NCBI RefSeq assembly: GCF_037392515.1
Contig: NC_090295.1
Coordinates: 22,732,501 to 22,796,500 of the forward strand
Source: Haliotis asinina
Taxonomy: Eukaryota > Mollusca > Gastropoda > Lepetellida > Haliotidae
Reading direction: 5' to 3'
Length of the DNA: 64,000 bases
Under the pieces are notes generated by a model. The model had not been told where the DNA came from and did no database searches. It was given only the letters and a program-made list of their open reading frames with translations. The position numbers and the translations under genes were made by a program. Numbering within the stretch: the stretch's first letter is position 1; the number at the start of each line of letters is the position of its first letter. Shown piece by piece: positions 38,798 to 51,489 of this stretch.

Positions 38798-39279
38798 TGT
38801 GACTATTCAGTGGAGGGGCATGTTTCATAGTGTATATTTGTACATATCTGTTCTTTTGCACACTGTTCTATTTTGAGATCTATGACTTCCATGAGGAAAA
38901 AGCATTTGTATTGTACATTATTGCATCTGTCGCATACATTTGTATCTGAGTCTCGTTATTGCAAGTCAGTTAAGTTTTATACAGAGCTGTATGTGAATAC
39001 AAAACTTCTTTAATGTACTGTCGGAAATGACAATGTGTTTAATCTTTTTCTTTGTGTCCCTAAAACTGACACATATGCAGGTACCATATGTCGAAATAAT
39101 CGTCCTAACTGGGCGTTCAGCGTAATAGGATATCAAGAAAAGTGTACTCGTAAAATGGGACAAAAAGCTGCTGAAAACAAAATATCAGACTGTAGATGGC
39201 AATTAGGTCGCTTAGCCAGGTATGACAACGGTCCGTCGACTCACTTGGCACGAAATGCAAAGAAACAGAATATTTAATT
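38798..39279. other. 3' flank of the Toll-like receptor
   Basis: The first ~70 bp (tgtgactattcagtggaggg to tgtacatatctgttctttt) match the 3' flank of the second receptor in inverted orientation at about 63145-63215, so the duplicated block reaches beyond the stop codon. Nothing else seen. Confidence 0.7.
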
Positions 39280-40528
39280 TAAAGGTCACATGCAACGTAA
39301 AACACAACTTTGCAGATTCTGATACCTTTCGGTGTGCACTTACCGAAACGAAACATAAAATATTCAGCCTATAAAGTTGAAAAAAAACGCGATGAAAAAA
39401 AAGCCCTCGAAATCGGAGTTCAAACGATTCAATAAATTTCCCCCAGCGCTGGGGGAAAAGTGGTTTCAACAGCTGTGTTGTACTGCGCCCATAACGCATG
39501 CGCAGTGAATAGGTTCGCGGAGCTTGAAACGGTCATGCCGGGAGTTTGAGGTCGTGAGTAGTAGTCTAATCTTGGTTGTGTACACAAACAAGTAAATAAT
39601 ATCCTCGTTACATACAAAAACTTGTTGATTGTTTTAAGCAGCCTCTGTCACAGTTTATTGGCACCTATATGTTTGTCTGCCTGTCTGCCTGTCTGCTAAA
39701 GACAATATGCAATACACAGCTTCAATCATTGACCACATATCAGGCTATACGCCATAAACAAAATAAATTGATTTATGACTCGTGCACCCGAGTCATGTTA
39801 CTGCCACATTATGTAATTAGGAGTGATACTTGAACACATGACATGTTTTATGTCTGTGAGTTGCAGACAAACTACATCCATTTTTCTCGGATGACTAGAT
39901 CTGACGGAAACTGGTGCAAACTCTTGTCAGTTTCAAGTCCTGCTTTGTACTTGGACGAATGATAGTTTCCAGCCACGCAGTAGTTCACTATCTCTACTGA
40001 GATGATTTTTGATTGGATCGAACGCAAATTCAGAGAACACGTATTTATAAAACCCAGCATCTCTATATACATTCTTTGTGGATAACAACTTCTCCCATTG
40101 TACATGATTTTGTTTGACAACAGTATATGAATCCATACTGAAACGACGCATCAAGTACAATAAAAAAAGTTGTTATCCATAAAGAATCTTACTTTCATGT
40201 GACTCGACATAGTTCTAAAATGCCCACCAAACAGATCATCTTTCTGTACACACAATGAACCCTCAGCGTATTAGCAAATGAACCAGCCAATCATAAGCCG
40301 GCGTTACATTTGAGTGCACATCCACCCGCTATGACTGAGTTCGGTCTCCCGAGGGCTTCGTTTCGATGGAAGTCAACCCAAATACAAAATATTGCACTTT
40401 TGAATCGCGATTGTACGTTTATAATTTTGTTTATTTGTTTTTAACAAGCAGCAATGTATATTATATGTCATGAATAAGTGATAATTGTGTTTGAATTATG
40501 TTCGATTTTTGGTTGCATGTGACCTTTA
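39280..40528. mobile_element. candidate non-autonomous DNA transposon with 17-bp inverted ends
   Basis: taaaggtcacatgcaac at 39280-39296 is exactly inverted at 40512-40528, and the match continues weakly inward. The 1.25 kb between has no coding frame; it holds the 16-bp palindrome cccccagcgctggggg at 39440-39455. A target duplication could not be fixed because the flanks are A/T-rich. Two opposed single repeats cannot be excluded. Confidence 0.6.
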
Positions 40529-40684
40529 TGTATATACTGCACTCACATATAAGTATTGACAAAATATATATTCCAACTGGCGTTTGAGAGACTATGAAGC
40601 AAAACAACAAAACATGTTTTGAAAGATAAAATAGCATAAAGAGATGGTGGTGTTTAATATCATTTATGTAAGTGTATAAGAGCT

Positions 40685-40960
40685 ACCTGTGAAGGTCCCG
40701 GAGTAGAATAGGCCTTCAGCAACCCGTGCTTGCCAGAAAAGGTGAATACACTTGTCGTTAGAGACGACTAACGGGGCCGGGTGGTCAGGTTTGCTGACTT
40801 GGTTAACACATGTCATCGGTTGCCAACTGCGCAGATCGATGCTCATGTTGTTGGTCACTGGATTGTCTGGTCCAAACTCGATTATTTACAGACCGCCTCC
40901 ACATAGCTGGAATATTGCTGAATGCGGCGTAAAACTAAACTCACTCTCTTGAAACGTATT
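40685..40960 (-). repeat. SINE, near full-length
   Basis: Reverse-oriented copy: gtagaataggccttcagcaaccc, cttgtcgttagagacgacta, tgacttggttaacacatgtc, gcgcagatcgatgctcatgt, gtctggtccaaactcgatta, ending gaatattgctgaatgcggcg and actcactc. This gives the order for the family in this window. Confidence 0.85.
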
Positions 40961-41254
40961 GAAACAATTCAACACTGACCCTCACTGAGAGCTTAAACAG
41001 TAACATGTAACTTATTAATAGCTAACATGAAATGCCACTGATTCAAGTTTTGTGGATGAGTAGGGATCCTCACAGATCCAGTTTCTCAGTGATGGCTTTC
41101 CAAGTAAGTTTGTCAATATGGTGATGACGATTGGTTACTGGTAATTGGGGTGAGATAAGAGTTATTACGTCATCACGTCTGTAAAAGAGGATATCATCCA
41201 TCAAAGATGGCCAGAAGAAATGATTGTCTCCAACTCTGTGCATGACGGCACCAA

Positions 41255-41925
41255 CACGATATATCGCACCAAGAAATAAAAATAATACTGCTGTTTTATT
41301 TTTGACCAATCAGAGAGCAGCTCGTCGTTGCTGCAAACCTATTGAGGGTGAAGGACAAACATGGTGGACTCGATCACTTGATGCCGCCAATTTCCCAATA
41401 AAGTCGTGTATTGCAGGTAAAAGAATAGCTTATTTCATTTGAGAGGTTGTAGAACGAAATCGATTACGGCAGTGTTATGTTTTTCGCCGATCGGGTGTTT
41501 AAAAGTGAAATAGATAGTATTTGTTCCCCGAGAGGCGATGATTTTCGTAGGCAGGTTATTGGCATACAAATGAAAGAGTTGTCTTTTCCCAAGTTCCAAG
41601 CAAAGTACATAGAGCACCGATTTTGATATTTTGGATTCATTCGAAAGGGAATTCACCTGGCTTTATTTCAGTAAGAATTGCGGCTGTATGTTCCACAATT
41701 TCCCATCCAGAATTCGCCCATAATCGAGAGTGGGGTGTTCGACAACTTTGTGCGCGTTACATCCCTTTCATTCTTTAAATGCGTATGGCTTGTTGGACCC
41801 AGGACGTATTATTTTCAGCAATACAAGCCCCTGTGGGTTTTGGTTTCCTCCATGCTGACGAACGGTCTTAACTGTCTTTCCACTGTCTCACGAAATCGGG
41901 GTCCAAGCTAGCTCTCCTTGCAGAG
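41255..41925 (+). repeat. dispersed repeat related to 56130-57000
   Basis: cgatatatcgc, aataaaaataatactg, gaccaatcagagagcagctcgtc, gattacggcagtg-type wording and the cagaattcgcccataatcg segment recur, mostly inverted, at 56130-57000. The frame MRLYVPQFPIQNSPIIESGV has a counterpart (MRLYFPQLPTQNSPIIDSGV) in the other copy, but neither extends into a known domain. Confidence 0.75.
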
Positions 41926-41963
41926 CTGCATTTGGGGTGTAAAAATCTACTGACTCCGACGAA

Positions 41964-42200
41964 TTATCTCAAAGCTCTGCTATGCACTGCGTTCCCTGAT
42001 GAGCTGACTGCTGTGCCCCACACAGCTGCTCCATAATCCATTGAAAACCAGACCATAGCGTTACCGTCAGGCAACGTTCTGAAGGAATGATGATGCATTC
42101 CACACATGACCTTAGATCTGGCGATTAAGAGACCAAACACCCGACTTGCAGATTTTACTGCTGTGTTTGGCAGTTTATCAGAGTCTAAAAACTGTGTCAA
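41964..42200 (-). pseudogene. LINE fragment (post-RT region)
   Basis: The minus strand reads SRVFGLLIARSKVMCGMHHH, then VWFSMDYGAAVWGT and NAVHSRALR, which fits the thumb/connection region after the reverse transcriptase of animal LINEs (the D-Y-G-A-x-V-W-G block). About 75 codons; nothing of the enzyme core is left. Confidence 0.65.
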
Positions 42201-42309
42201 ATGAAGGCCAATTTAGTTATAACAGTTAGCTATCTCTTATGTTTTATTTATGAACCACAATAGATTTATCTTCATCTATGCTATTATTGTTACTGATACA
42301 CAACATATT

Positions 42310-42915
42310 TAGAGTGAGTGAGTATGGTTTTACACCGCTTTTAGCGATATCACGGCGACCCACATCCTACCTGTTTCTTTTCACAGCGGTAATGAGACTT
42401 CATCACAGTCAGGCCTATATTTTACACTACCAACTATATAAATTTTGGTATAGGTGTGAAAAAAAACAATATTTTTTTCTAATTCCGACATTACTTACGT
42501 AATTGTTCTAAAACTACAAATACGTTTTATCAGTTTTTTTAAAAAAAGGATAATTAACCGGAATGATTTAGTGTGGCTTGCAAGCTGTTTGCCAAACACT
42601 CAAACACACATTAGTATCGACTGTCTTTGTTTCAAACAGAAGGGGCAAATTTGTGTTGTTGATCATTTCGGAAACCTACTTCGCTGTTTCTGATGAGACC
42701 CGTGAATGTCCAGGGTAGAATAGGCCTTCAGCAACCCATGCATGCTTGCCATAAAAGGCGACTATGCCTGTCGTGAGAGTCGACTATAGGTTTCGGGTAG
42801 TCAGTCTTGCTGACTTGGTTGACACATGCCATCGGTTCCCAATTGCGCATATCGATGTTCATGTTGTTGATCACTGGATTGTGTGGTCCAGACTCGATTA
42901 TTTACAGACATACAT
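42310..42915 (-). repeat. composite repeat with SINE, second copy
   Basis: Counterpart of 110-610. It begins with a reversed SINE tail (gagtgagtatggttttacac, cgcttttagcgatatcac), continues as the shared ~290-bp unit, and ends with a reversed SINE fragment (42700-42905). Confidence 0.8.
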
Positions 42916-43139
42916 TGTCATGTGTCATATTTTCTTGGCTCAAGTATCACAATCCTGTAGTATGCGGGGAGTTGACCTCCGGTAACAACACTTCCGGGTC
43001 ACCCACAGGATACGCATGCTGTAATCTATTTCATTTATGCATGAGTGATGTATTTGCTTATGGTTGTATATATTGTATTGCTGAATTGCATCATGTATTT
43101 GACTGCATGATGATATATAATTATTTAGTAATCTCATTA

Positions 43140-43295
43140 GTACTGGGAACCGATGACATGTGTCAACCAAGTAAGCGAGCCTGACCACAAGATTCCTATA
43201 GTCGCCTCTTACGACAAGCATAGTTGCCTTTTATGGCAAGCATGTGTTGCTGAAGACGTATTCTATCCCGGTACCTTCACGGGTCTCTATGTTTT
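43140..43295 (+). repeat. SINE fragment
   Basis: Forward orientation: gggaaccgatgacatgtgtc, cctcttacgacaagcatag, ttttatggcaagcatg and ttcacgggtctc. Confidence 0.85.
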
Positions 43296-43634
43296 AACAG
43301 AAATGGGGCGTAAAATAGTGACTTTAACACACCTCTGTTCAGAAACAGGAGAGGGGCGATCGTTGTCCTCAAATTTCCATGGTTCTCGCACACTTTAGGT
43401 ACATCTAGGAGCACGTGTAGAAATGAAATTACAAATCCATTTGCGTGATTTATTTTGCTCGAAGTGGAAAATATAAGACAGACATAACATAAAACTGGTA
43501 TTGGTATTGGCGTATTGAAGTATACAAAATCTCAAAAAGGTATTATATATCAACTGATGTATTGGTATTGATGTATTGGTACATTATAAACCAACAATAG
43601 GTTTACATCCTACAACAGTTCATCTTGGACATTA

Positions 43635-44756
43635 TCACAGATGCTGTGACTGATCAGGTAGGTCTAATACAATGTCAGACGAGTTCGTAGATTGGGAATT
43701 CCGTCTCCTGTTACCCAACGAGTCTTCATTCATACTGGATCTGCTTACGGTTCCAATAAGACTCCTCCTTGGCTGAGCAAATCTGTGGCAGCACACAATC
43801 TGTTTGAGAGCCAGCCTGAACCTTCCACCACTTACACAATACAGGTAGAAATTCGCACATCTGTTAATATAGAGCAAATAGAACGATATTCCATATAACA
43901 GTTTGCTTAATCCTTGTTGTTGCGGAGAGCTGCCGAAATTCGATTGTGTGTTTGGAAAAGTCGTAAAAACGGAGAAAGGGACTGTGCATGCGACAATCGT
44001 AAATGAGTCTATAATGAGCATGACGGACAGTTGCCGACCACGCGAGTCCATCTTCGTCTTATTCCTCACACTCTTCTGACCTGTGCCGGAAACGGTACTG
44101 TTTCCCGATTTCCTCACATTCTTGAAAATCACAAGATTGCTCATGATGATTATTGAAAAGGAAAGAAGAAGAAACATGTTATGGACCCACGGCCAGACTC
44201 TTGTATAAAAGTAGTGATAATGGGGTTCGCTAAAATCCACATTGCAGAGGACATCTGTCTGACCTTTCGGCACAATAACAGACCTGAACAAGAAATGGAG
44301 TTCCTTTATTATGATGACGAGCAGGAGCGAAAAAATCACAATCCTTGCCCGTTTCCTGCTGCACCATTTACTGGCTTTTAAAGGAAATGTGACTGCGATG
44401 GCTCTTTCAGTTGTCATAGCAACGGTCAAAATGATTCCAAAGTCACTGGATCCCCATCCGAAAAAGTTGAAAAATTTGCACATGTCGTCAAACTGACGGT
44501 TTCGAAAGAATATCCATGGGTAATTCACGTACAACCAATGGACGGGTAGAGCGATAACGAGGCTTGCAATGTCTGTGATGGCGTTCACGCTCATGTAAAA
44601 TGAGGTTGATACATTCCTGAAAAAACGACTCTGCATCACCATGACCACCAAAACGTTACATACTGTTCCCATGACAACCAAAATTGGAGAGATATAAAAG
44701 TCTATGTATGAAGCTATTATATATTCAGTGGTATTGATAACCGTTATATTTGCCAT
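43635..44756 (-). CDS. class A GPCR, orphan peptide-receptor type, single exon
   Basis: 373 residues, intact. A short extracellular N terminus carries N-glycosylation sites at N3 and N8. Seven hydrophobic helices: ~19-44, 53-76, 97-120, 138-160, 187-212, 241-266, 284-309. Cys 93 and Cys 171 would form the usual loop disulfide. The E/DRY box reads ERA (117-119), helix 6 has CTVP (257-260), helix 7 has NFYLY (302-306) for NPxxY, followed by GGRFRLALKQ as helix 8 and a palmitoylation-like CC at 322-323. The tail is Ser-rich. The NFYLYCVSG ending is common among lophotrochozoan neuropeptide (FMRFamide/myosuppressin-like) receptors; the ligand is not deducible. It would signal through G proteins at the plasma membrane. 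Confidence 0.92.
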   Translation of the reverse strand: MANITVINTTEYIIASYIDFYISPILVVMGTVCNVLVVMVMQSRFFRNVSTSFYMSVNAITDIASLVIALPVHWLYVNYPWIFFRNRQFDDMCKFFNFFGWGSSDFGIILTVAMTTERAIAVTFPLKASKWCSRKRARIVIFSLLLVIIIKELHFLFRSVIVPKGQTDVLCNVDFSEPHYHYFYTRVWPWVHNMFLLLSFSIIIMSNLVIFKNVRKSGNSTVSGTGQKSVRNKTKMDSRGRQLSVMLIIDSFTIVACTVPFSVFTTFPNTQSNFGSSPQQQGLSKLLYGISFYLLYINRCANFYLYCVSGGRFRLALKQIVCCHRFAQPRRSLIGTVSRSSMNEDSLGNRRRNSQSTNSSDIVLDLPDQSQHL

Positions 44757-45540
44757 TATGACCCCTCTGTAAATGTTTCAGGAAGAGTCCTCTCAATCCG
44801 TTTAGCTGCTTCTAGCTAAAGGTTCCCTGTTTGTAACGTATTGTTTTCAATTTAGATCAGGACATTGCTGATACGGTTTGTGTCAACACTAAAAGGCAGT
44901 TCCAAAACTTGATGACTTGTCAGCTTTTCATTCCAAACCAGGTTTCGTTGGACCTCATCATCACATCGATCTTTCTTAACCAATTCAACAATGCTGAGAT
45001 GACAACGTAAATGATGATGTATGATGTCTACGACGCTGTTGAAATGAGATAGTTGGCTGTGTATTACGGTTGTATTATCGTAGTATGGGTCGTCAGTTTC
45101 TATACTGGCATAGCTGCAAACAAAGGCAGAGAATATATCATCCCCAAATGATACTTTGTAAGGGAAAACGGTGCAATAATATCAGGTATGGCAATATTCT
45201 GGGAAATCATGCGAAAGAATACCATGAAAGGGCGTTTAATATGTGTGGAATATCATTTATATAAATTGCATACTGATATTTTCACGAAAACGTTATAGGC
45301 TCTCGAAATACTGAAAACAGTTTGTCATTAGGTTTACCATATTTTGGTTACTCTTATATTTAGTTGATCTGAATTAGATTGTTTAGCTCATCAATAGTAG
45401 GTTTTGAAGTTCGGACTCTGGGAAGCTTGATTCTTTTAAGTTTTCTGTAAATGTGAAAAACGTGCTTTCCTTGAGTGTGACAGAAATTTCATATTTAGGT
45501 TTTGAAATTCCATTTGAAAATACCCTAAAATTGGTATTCA
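44757..45540. other. no gene recognised
   Basis: 5' flank of the GPCR gene and beyond. A/T-rich, no repeats or frames of note; the promoter could not be placed. Confidence 0.5.
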
Positions 45541-45569
45541 GTTAAAATGTCCCTTTATTTTTTATTTCA

Positions 45570-46165
45570 CACAAACACTCACACCAAAACCACCACAACA
45601 TCACAGCCAGACTCGCATCCATGCTTGATCAAGCAGTCACACCCTAAAACCACATTCACACCCAGAATCACACCAGCACCGCACCCTCAAACTTACTTGC
45701 ACCCACACCAGCCAGTGCACCCTCTCCCTTCCTTGCACCCACACCAGTCCCCCACCTGCACCTGTACCCTCACCTTTACTGGCCCCTACACCGGCCACTG
45801 CACTCGCTCCCTTACTCGCACCTACACCATTCACCGCACCCTCTCTCTTACTCGCACCCTCACCAACCCTCCCACACCGGCCCCGCAGTTGCACCCGCAC
45901 CTTCACCTTCACCTTCACCCTTAATCACCCTCCCTCACACACAAACCGGCCATCGCACACTCATCCTCACCTTTACTCGCACCCGCAACCGCACCCGCAA
46001 CCGCAACCGCAACCGCAACCGCAACCGCGCCCACACAGGCCCTAACCCATACCCTCATCTTTACTCGCACCCACACAAGCCACCACACCCGCACCCTCAC
46101 CTTCATTCCCAGCCACACCGGCCACCGCATCCGCGCCCTCATTCGCACCGTGAACTTGAACATTC
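45570..46165. repeat. C/A-rich degenerate hexamer tract
   Basis: About 600 bp built of variants of caccct, cgcacc and caccgg, with a purer (aaccgc)n run at about 45985-46030. Strong strand asymmetry with almost no G outside CG. The open frames through it are low-complexity artefacts. Confidence 0.9.
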
Positions 46166-46589
46166 ACCTTTTTCCAACAGAGATCATCAACTTTAATCGG
46201 GCCCTTTATTTCAAGCGCAGATCATTAACCTTCTACATGACAGACGGATCACGTTTTGCTGGAAAAAGAACTTTCAAGATGGCAGATGAACGGAATATCC
46301 CAGCAACATTCCTGTTGATATGATACCACGGTTGCCATAAACAGTCCTCTTCCTTGCTTGACAAAACATCCAGTTTCATAATGGTTGGTTTGTCCGACAT
46401 CAAACAATCCATTGATTCGTATTGGCGATAACCCGAATCTTAAGATGATAAAAAATAACGTAGTTCATCCATTGTGCACATGAACGCAAACAGAAAAATG
46501 CGGATCAGAATCGGTAAAACGATGAGTGAGTGAGTGATTAAACGGTGACTTAGTGAGTGTCCACACTTCCTGAGCGACCAATGATGATC

Positions 46590-46795
46590 TGGACCAGAAT
46601 TGGTCCTCTGCAACCCACGCTTGTCGTAAGAGGCGACGAACGGGATCGGGCGGTCATCCTCGCTGACTTGGTTGACACATGTCATCGCATTCAATTGCGT
46701 AAATCGATGCTGATGCTGTTGATCACTGGATTGTCTGGTCCAGACTCCATTATTTACAGTTTGATTGAGCATTGCTAAATGCAGCGTTACACAAG
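46590..46795 (-). repeat. SINE fragment
   Basis: Reverse orientation: aattggtcctctgcaaccca, cgtaagaggcgacgaacggg, cttggttgacacatgtcatc and ggattgtctggtccagactc. Confidence 0.85.
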
Positions 46796-47084
46796 AAACA
46801 GACATTGTGTACTTTTTTCAACCTCAATATAAGCAAAGTAATTTATTACTTAACACTGATCTTTTAAAATTGATAGCACAAAACTATGTAACACTATGTA
46901 ACCAATGGAAATATTCAGTGTCTACAAAGCAACACAAACTTCATTGTTAACCAATAAGGAAGCATGGCTCATTCAGTGAACATGGCCTAGTATATTTTAG
47001 GAAGTTATAAAGTTTATAAACCTCATTTCCTTACGTTTAAACGGTCGGACAAATGCCATGGAATTACTTTCATGTTACAAGTAC

Positions 47085-47220
47085 TCATTTTGGTTTTGCG
47101 TCGCTTTTAGAAACTCTCCAGCTATATCAAGACTTGTAAGAATGTGGTGAATAGAACCCTGGTTCTTCGGTGTGACGAATGAACGCTTTCACCTCTAAGC
47201 TACCCCATCGCCTGTAAACA
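47085..47220 (-). repeat. tRNA-like SINE, decayed
   Basis: Reverse copy: ttttgcgtcgcttttagaa (tail), agaaccctggttc (B-box side) and aacgctttcacctctaagct-accccatcgcc (A-box side). Compare 47615-47790. Confidence 0.7.
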
Positions 47221-47614
47221 TAAACAAGGATGGTTAACCGACGTGGACTTCCTGGCGGTCACATTATTTACCAACCTGGTTCCTGGGTCTGCTGCGCCTG
47301 CCCTACACTCCGACAGTGTCGAGTCAATCAAGTTACTCACACTGGAGACAGATCGACCACAGATTTAATTATCGGCAATCGAATAATTTTAATCAGACAG
47401 GCAAGTCTGAAAGGCCATTAAATCGGTAACATAAAATTTTCATAATTCCCAGTCACAGATTCAACTATGAAAACTGGTTCCAAATTAGTCAATGACTTTG
47501 GGACATTTTTCAGTCATCTTGTGCGGCACTATTTGCTGTGGAGTTTTTTTTATCCTTTGGTACACAAGGAACTTATGAATTTGAGTCTCGCTCTATTTTG
47601 GTCATGACCACACA

Positions 47615-47795
47615 CATCCTTTTGGAGGCGGTGGGGTAACCTAGTGGTCTTTCGTCACGCCCAAGACTCGAGTTTGATTTCCCACATGGATACAATGCGT
47701 GAAGACAATTTCTGGTGTCCTCCGACGTGATATTACTGGACTATTGCTTAAGGCGGAGTAACACTAAACTCACTCACTCCTTCCATATGAAAGTG
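47615..47795 (+). repeat. tRNA-like SINE
   Basis: ggcggtggggtaacctagtgg as A-box region, gactcgagtttgatttccca as B-box region, then tggtgtcctccgacgtgata, the tttgctaaaagcggcgt-like segment and actcactcactcc. The head looks tRNA-derived but it is not a tRNA gene. Confidence 0.85.
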
Positions 47796-47979
47796 ACACG
47801 CGAATTCTCTCACTTTTTGGCTATACGTTACTTGGACCCACTTTAAGAATACTATTTAAAAGAAACTGTAAAGTGGTTATTGTGCTTTAACAAATTTATC
47901 ACGTGTATTTTTGGATAAATGAATTTGGGTATAACAAGGTCACCAGCATTATTCGATCCAGAAAACGATGCATATTCCA

Positions 47980-48018
47980 GCAGGCAGACAGACAGACACA
48001 CAGACACACAGACACACA

Positions 48019-48065
<47 letters not shown>

Positions 48066-48107
48066 ACACACACACACACGCGAAGGCAGGCAGGCCACAC
48101 AGGCAGG

Positions 48108-48135
<28 letters not shown>
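47980..48135. repeat. compound (CA)n/(CAGA)n microsatellite
   Basis: cagacacacagacacacagac, then a pure (CA) run, then gcaggcaggccacacaggca and cagacagacaga. All long frames through it are artefacts. Confidence 0.97.
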
Positions 48136-48138
<3 letters not shown>

Positions 48139-48947
48139 GCGTATTCGTAGTTGTGGCCCAAATGCCAACAGTGAAAAATGCGAAAAAAAAAAGTTTTACA
48201 TGTTTGCAGCGATACCCTGCCAATGTAGTGCTAATATATTAGCAAACAAAACATTGTTTTGTGAGAAGGTGACGGTTTCTGCCATCATACATATACAGTT
48301 TCTCGTTTACGGAATGTATGTTGCAACAACAGTGATAGTTTAAACCTTTAAATAACACAATGGCATCTCCACTATTACGAAAAGGAATACAAAGTTTGCT
48401 TGATGGTCTGTTGTAATAATATTGCATTTCTTTCTGATACAGGTATGTTCAGGACTGGCACAATACGAGAACAATACGTCCTGATTGCATTTACAATATC
48501 TGTAGTTTTGGAAGTTTTGATTTTGTAAGTTTTTAGATCGTGCCGTTTGTATGTCAAATTCGTTTACATTGCTTCTTAATCTAGTCAATGTACGTTGTAG
48601 CTATGCTGATTTGATTGTCGGTACAATGTTGCTCGCGTGTCATAGCCTCACAAATGATTGTCAGACCAAAGATGCATTGACACAGGGAACTGGATTTAAC
48701 TCATCCTCTTAGGACTAATTCTCAGGTTCGAGATATCGTGAGTATGTGCGTCTCAAACTTCGAGATACAAATACAAAAATAATGACAAACATATAAGAAG
48801 GGGTTGGGACCGCAGATTAGGTTCGAGATATGTGAAAGATTCACGATTCAAGGTCGAGAACCAGCGAGTTTACTATATTTGAATTCAGAATAATATCCCA
48901 ACACATATGTTTCATCTGTAAGAGTTATCTGCATGTTGACATACGAC

Positions 48948-49225
48948 GAGTGAGTGAGTGAGTTTAGTTTTTCGCCGCACTCAGCAATATTCCAGCTGTA
49001 TGGCGGCTGTTTATAACTAAACGAGTCTGACCAGATAATCCAGTGATCAACAACATGAACATCGAACTGCGCAATTGGGAACCGATGACATGTGGCAACC
49101 AAGTCACCGAGCCTGACCACCCGATCCCTATAGTCGCCTCTTACGACAAGCACAGTCACCTTTTATGGCAAGCATGGGTTGCTAAGTGCTTAATCTACCC
49201 CGGACCTTCACTGGTCCGACACACG
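48948..49225 (+). repeat. SINE, near full-length
   Basis: gagtgagtgagtgagtttag, ttcgccgcactcagcaatat, cagtgatcaacaacatgaac, ccgatgacatgtggcaacc, gcctcttacgacaagcacag and ccggaccttcactggtcc. Confidence 0.9.
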
Positions 49226-49454
49226 ACAAGATATCAATAGATAATATTGGCAGCACAACGCACCGTAAATACTGAATTGTACAACTTCACATCTTATATT
49301 TTAGAATCTCTGAAACATCTACCATAATATCTGTATTATTTTCTAAAAGAAATATGGAGTCATTTTGAAGTGTCATTTTGGGAAGATAAATGATGCCTAA
49401 ATATCGAGGCTACAAAGCTTACACAAAATTGTTGGTTTACCAGAATTGAGCTTC

Positions 49455-49545
49455 ACACATTGTACACATGGGGGGAGTCGAACCGGGCTTTCGGCGTGAC
49501 GAGTGAACGCTTTAACCACTAGGCTACCCCACCGTCCCTATTTCA
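49455..49545 (-). repeat. tRNA-like SINE head
   Basis: Reverse copy with gtcgaaccgggctttcggcg and accactaggctaccccacc. The tRNA-like A and B boxes are well kept, but the body is missing. Confidence 0.8.
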
Positions 49546-51487
49546 CAAGAACTCACTGAACGTACATGTGTTGCGTTCCACTACTATCCATACACACTCA
49601 AATTTCTCTTTTTTCAGTTTTCATATGCATTGATTATGGGTCGAAAACACATTTTGTCTGGCATGACCGCCAGTTTGAAAGTGGGGTTTCGAACCTTTGG
49701 AACGAATTAAGGTTTAATTATTTAGGTCTATGAGTGTAGTCGTTTCTAGCAGGAATTCTGCAACGCAGAGAAGTAGATTTTCCCATTTTGAAACACTGTC
49801 TAAATGCAAGGGGGAACCAACATCAAAATGTAATATATGGGAAAACATATTAAAGGATTTACAAGAAACACTACACTAATTGTGATGAAAAGAGCTTTCT
49901 CAAAATTGTTGTCATGTGTTTTAAAAAATGGTCAAATCGTTCGCAGCAAAATAAGTTTAGCACTTAAGAACTCTCTTCCTTCATCACTTAAGACTGAATA
50001 CACGTTTTCACTTTCTCAACTCTGTGAATTTACAGTCATAAAACTGAGAGAAAGTATCGATATATCCGAAACATGTAAACTTATCAATATAGAATTATCA
50101 CTACTGTATATCCAAAGTACCGTGTGATAAGTTATCAACAATGAGTTTTCAATACATCAAACGTATCGTGTACTTACATTTGTTATTATAACAGATCAAA
50201 ATTGTTTATATATCAAAAGTATGACATAAAATATCAATATAAAATTGTCAGTATATCCTAATTATCTTTTCATAACTTATCAACATAGTTAACACAGAAT
50301 TATCAGTATATTCAAAGTATGGTATGTGTATTTATAAACCATCATTTTGACCAATGCGACTTACAAAAAAAGGAATGATATGCACTGCAGATATTCCATC
50401 AACAAATGTTGTAAACATTTCGAAGGCTAGAATTGCTTGAAGTACATGAACATGATAATGGTCTCACCTTGATCATACAATATGGCACTGATCGGAGTGA
50501 AACCTTGCATCGCTCTATGCAGGAAATGAGGTTTATCCTCCCCACTTCCAGGAACCGTGCTTTAAATAGTCGATATTTGTGCGCACGTCCCGGGCACCCC
50601 CTAGTTGTTGCTATACAGCTAATCAAATATGCTTGATGTTATTCGCCAGCAAAGTATTTGATCGAGAGGCGCTACCTGGACTGAATTTCGCAATGTTTAA
50701 CTGTATTATGATGTTTTGCACAACTTTGTTATGATGTTTTGGACAAGTATGACGGACACATATTAACATTAGGGATTTTTAAGTTGTTTGCTTCATTTTT
50801 TATATAATTTATTATTGATACAGTGATCGATGACATCACAATGATCCAGGCTGCCTGATTAAAAGGATACTGTCACAGATAAACGTATTCAATAATAAGG
50901 TAGCTGTTTTCCAACAGTTCTGTTCAGTACAATGTTCCCAGTAACTGGTCAGGCATTTTTGTCAATGTACTTGATGAGAGCATCCTTTTATTCCTGGAAC
51001 AAGAGAGGCAAATGTGTGGTCTGGTCACATCTGGAAGCAATAGAGTCTGGGCAATTACGACCAAGTATGACAAACTGATAAAAATCTCCAGAAAACGCAA
51101 ATAGAAACACTGGAATCTATACATTTAAGTAGTCTACACATATTTTTTCAAGTATTCATGATGGGATGGACATACAAAGATAAACACCCTTATACCAACA
51201 ATAACGCGATTATATAAATAGTGATAAAACACATGGAGTGGGTGCAAAACGCAATGGAAATCCACAGGGACAATATTGACAACTGACAGAATGTGACAGT
51301 TTACAAAATTCTTGGGGAAATAAACTCAGTTTAAAAATTTAGTAGGTATTTCAAGGTATAGGCAGGCCTTGGTATATAATACAAATCGAAGTCAGATTTT
51401 AATAATTCTATATTTACCTGTTCTGATGGCCCCGAATGACCATATACAAATTTAAGATGTCTCCATCTGGATTCATTTACGTCAACA
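49546..51487. other. no gene recognised
   Basis: A/T-rich. Around 50060-50330 several loose copies of atatcaata/tatcaaaagtat-like wording (aattatcagtatattcaaagt and relatives) suggest a decayed ~60-bp tandem repeat. Nothing coding. Confidence 0.45.
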
Positions 51488-51489
51488 TA

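Noticed and set aside
43692-44496. Plus-strand open frames opposite the GPCR gene
   Set aside because: Shadows of a gene with seven clear membrane helices on the other strand.
45547-46163. Thr/Pro/His-rich and Val/Arg-rich frames
   Set aside because: Low-complexity C/A-rich tract; no structured domain.
47615-47700. tRNA gene
   Set aside because: A and B boxes are visible, but no clover-leaf closes and the sequence runs into a SINE body and (ACTC) tail; related copies exist at 47085 and 49455.
50399-50636. Short opposed frames near 50.5 kb
   Set aside because: Both strands open over the same stretch, no domain and no repeat; not supportable as a gene.
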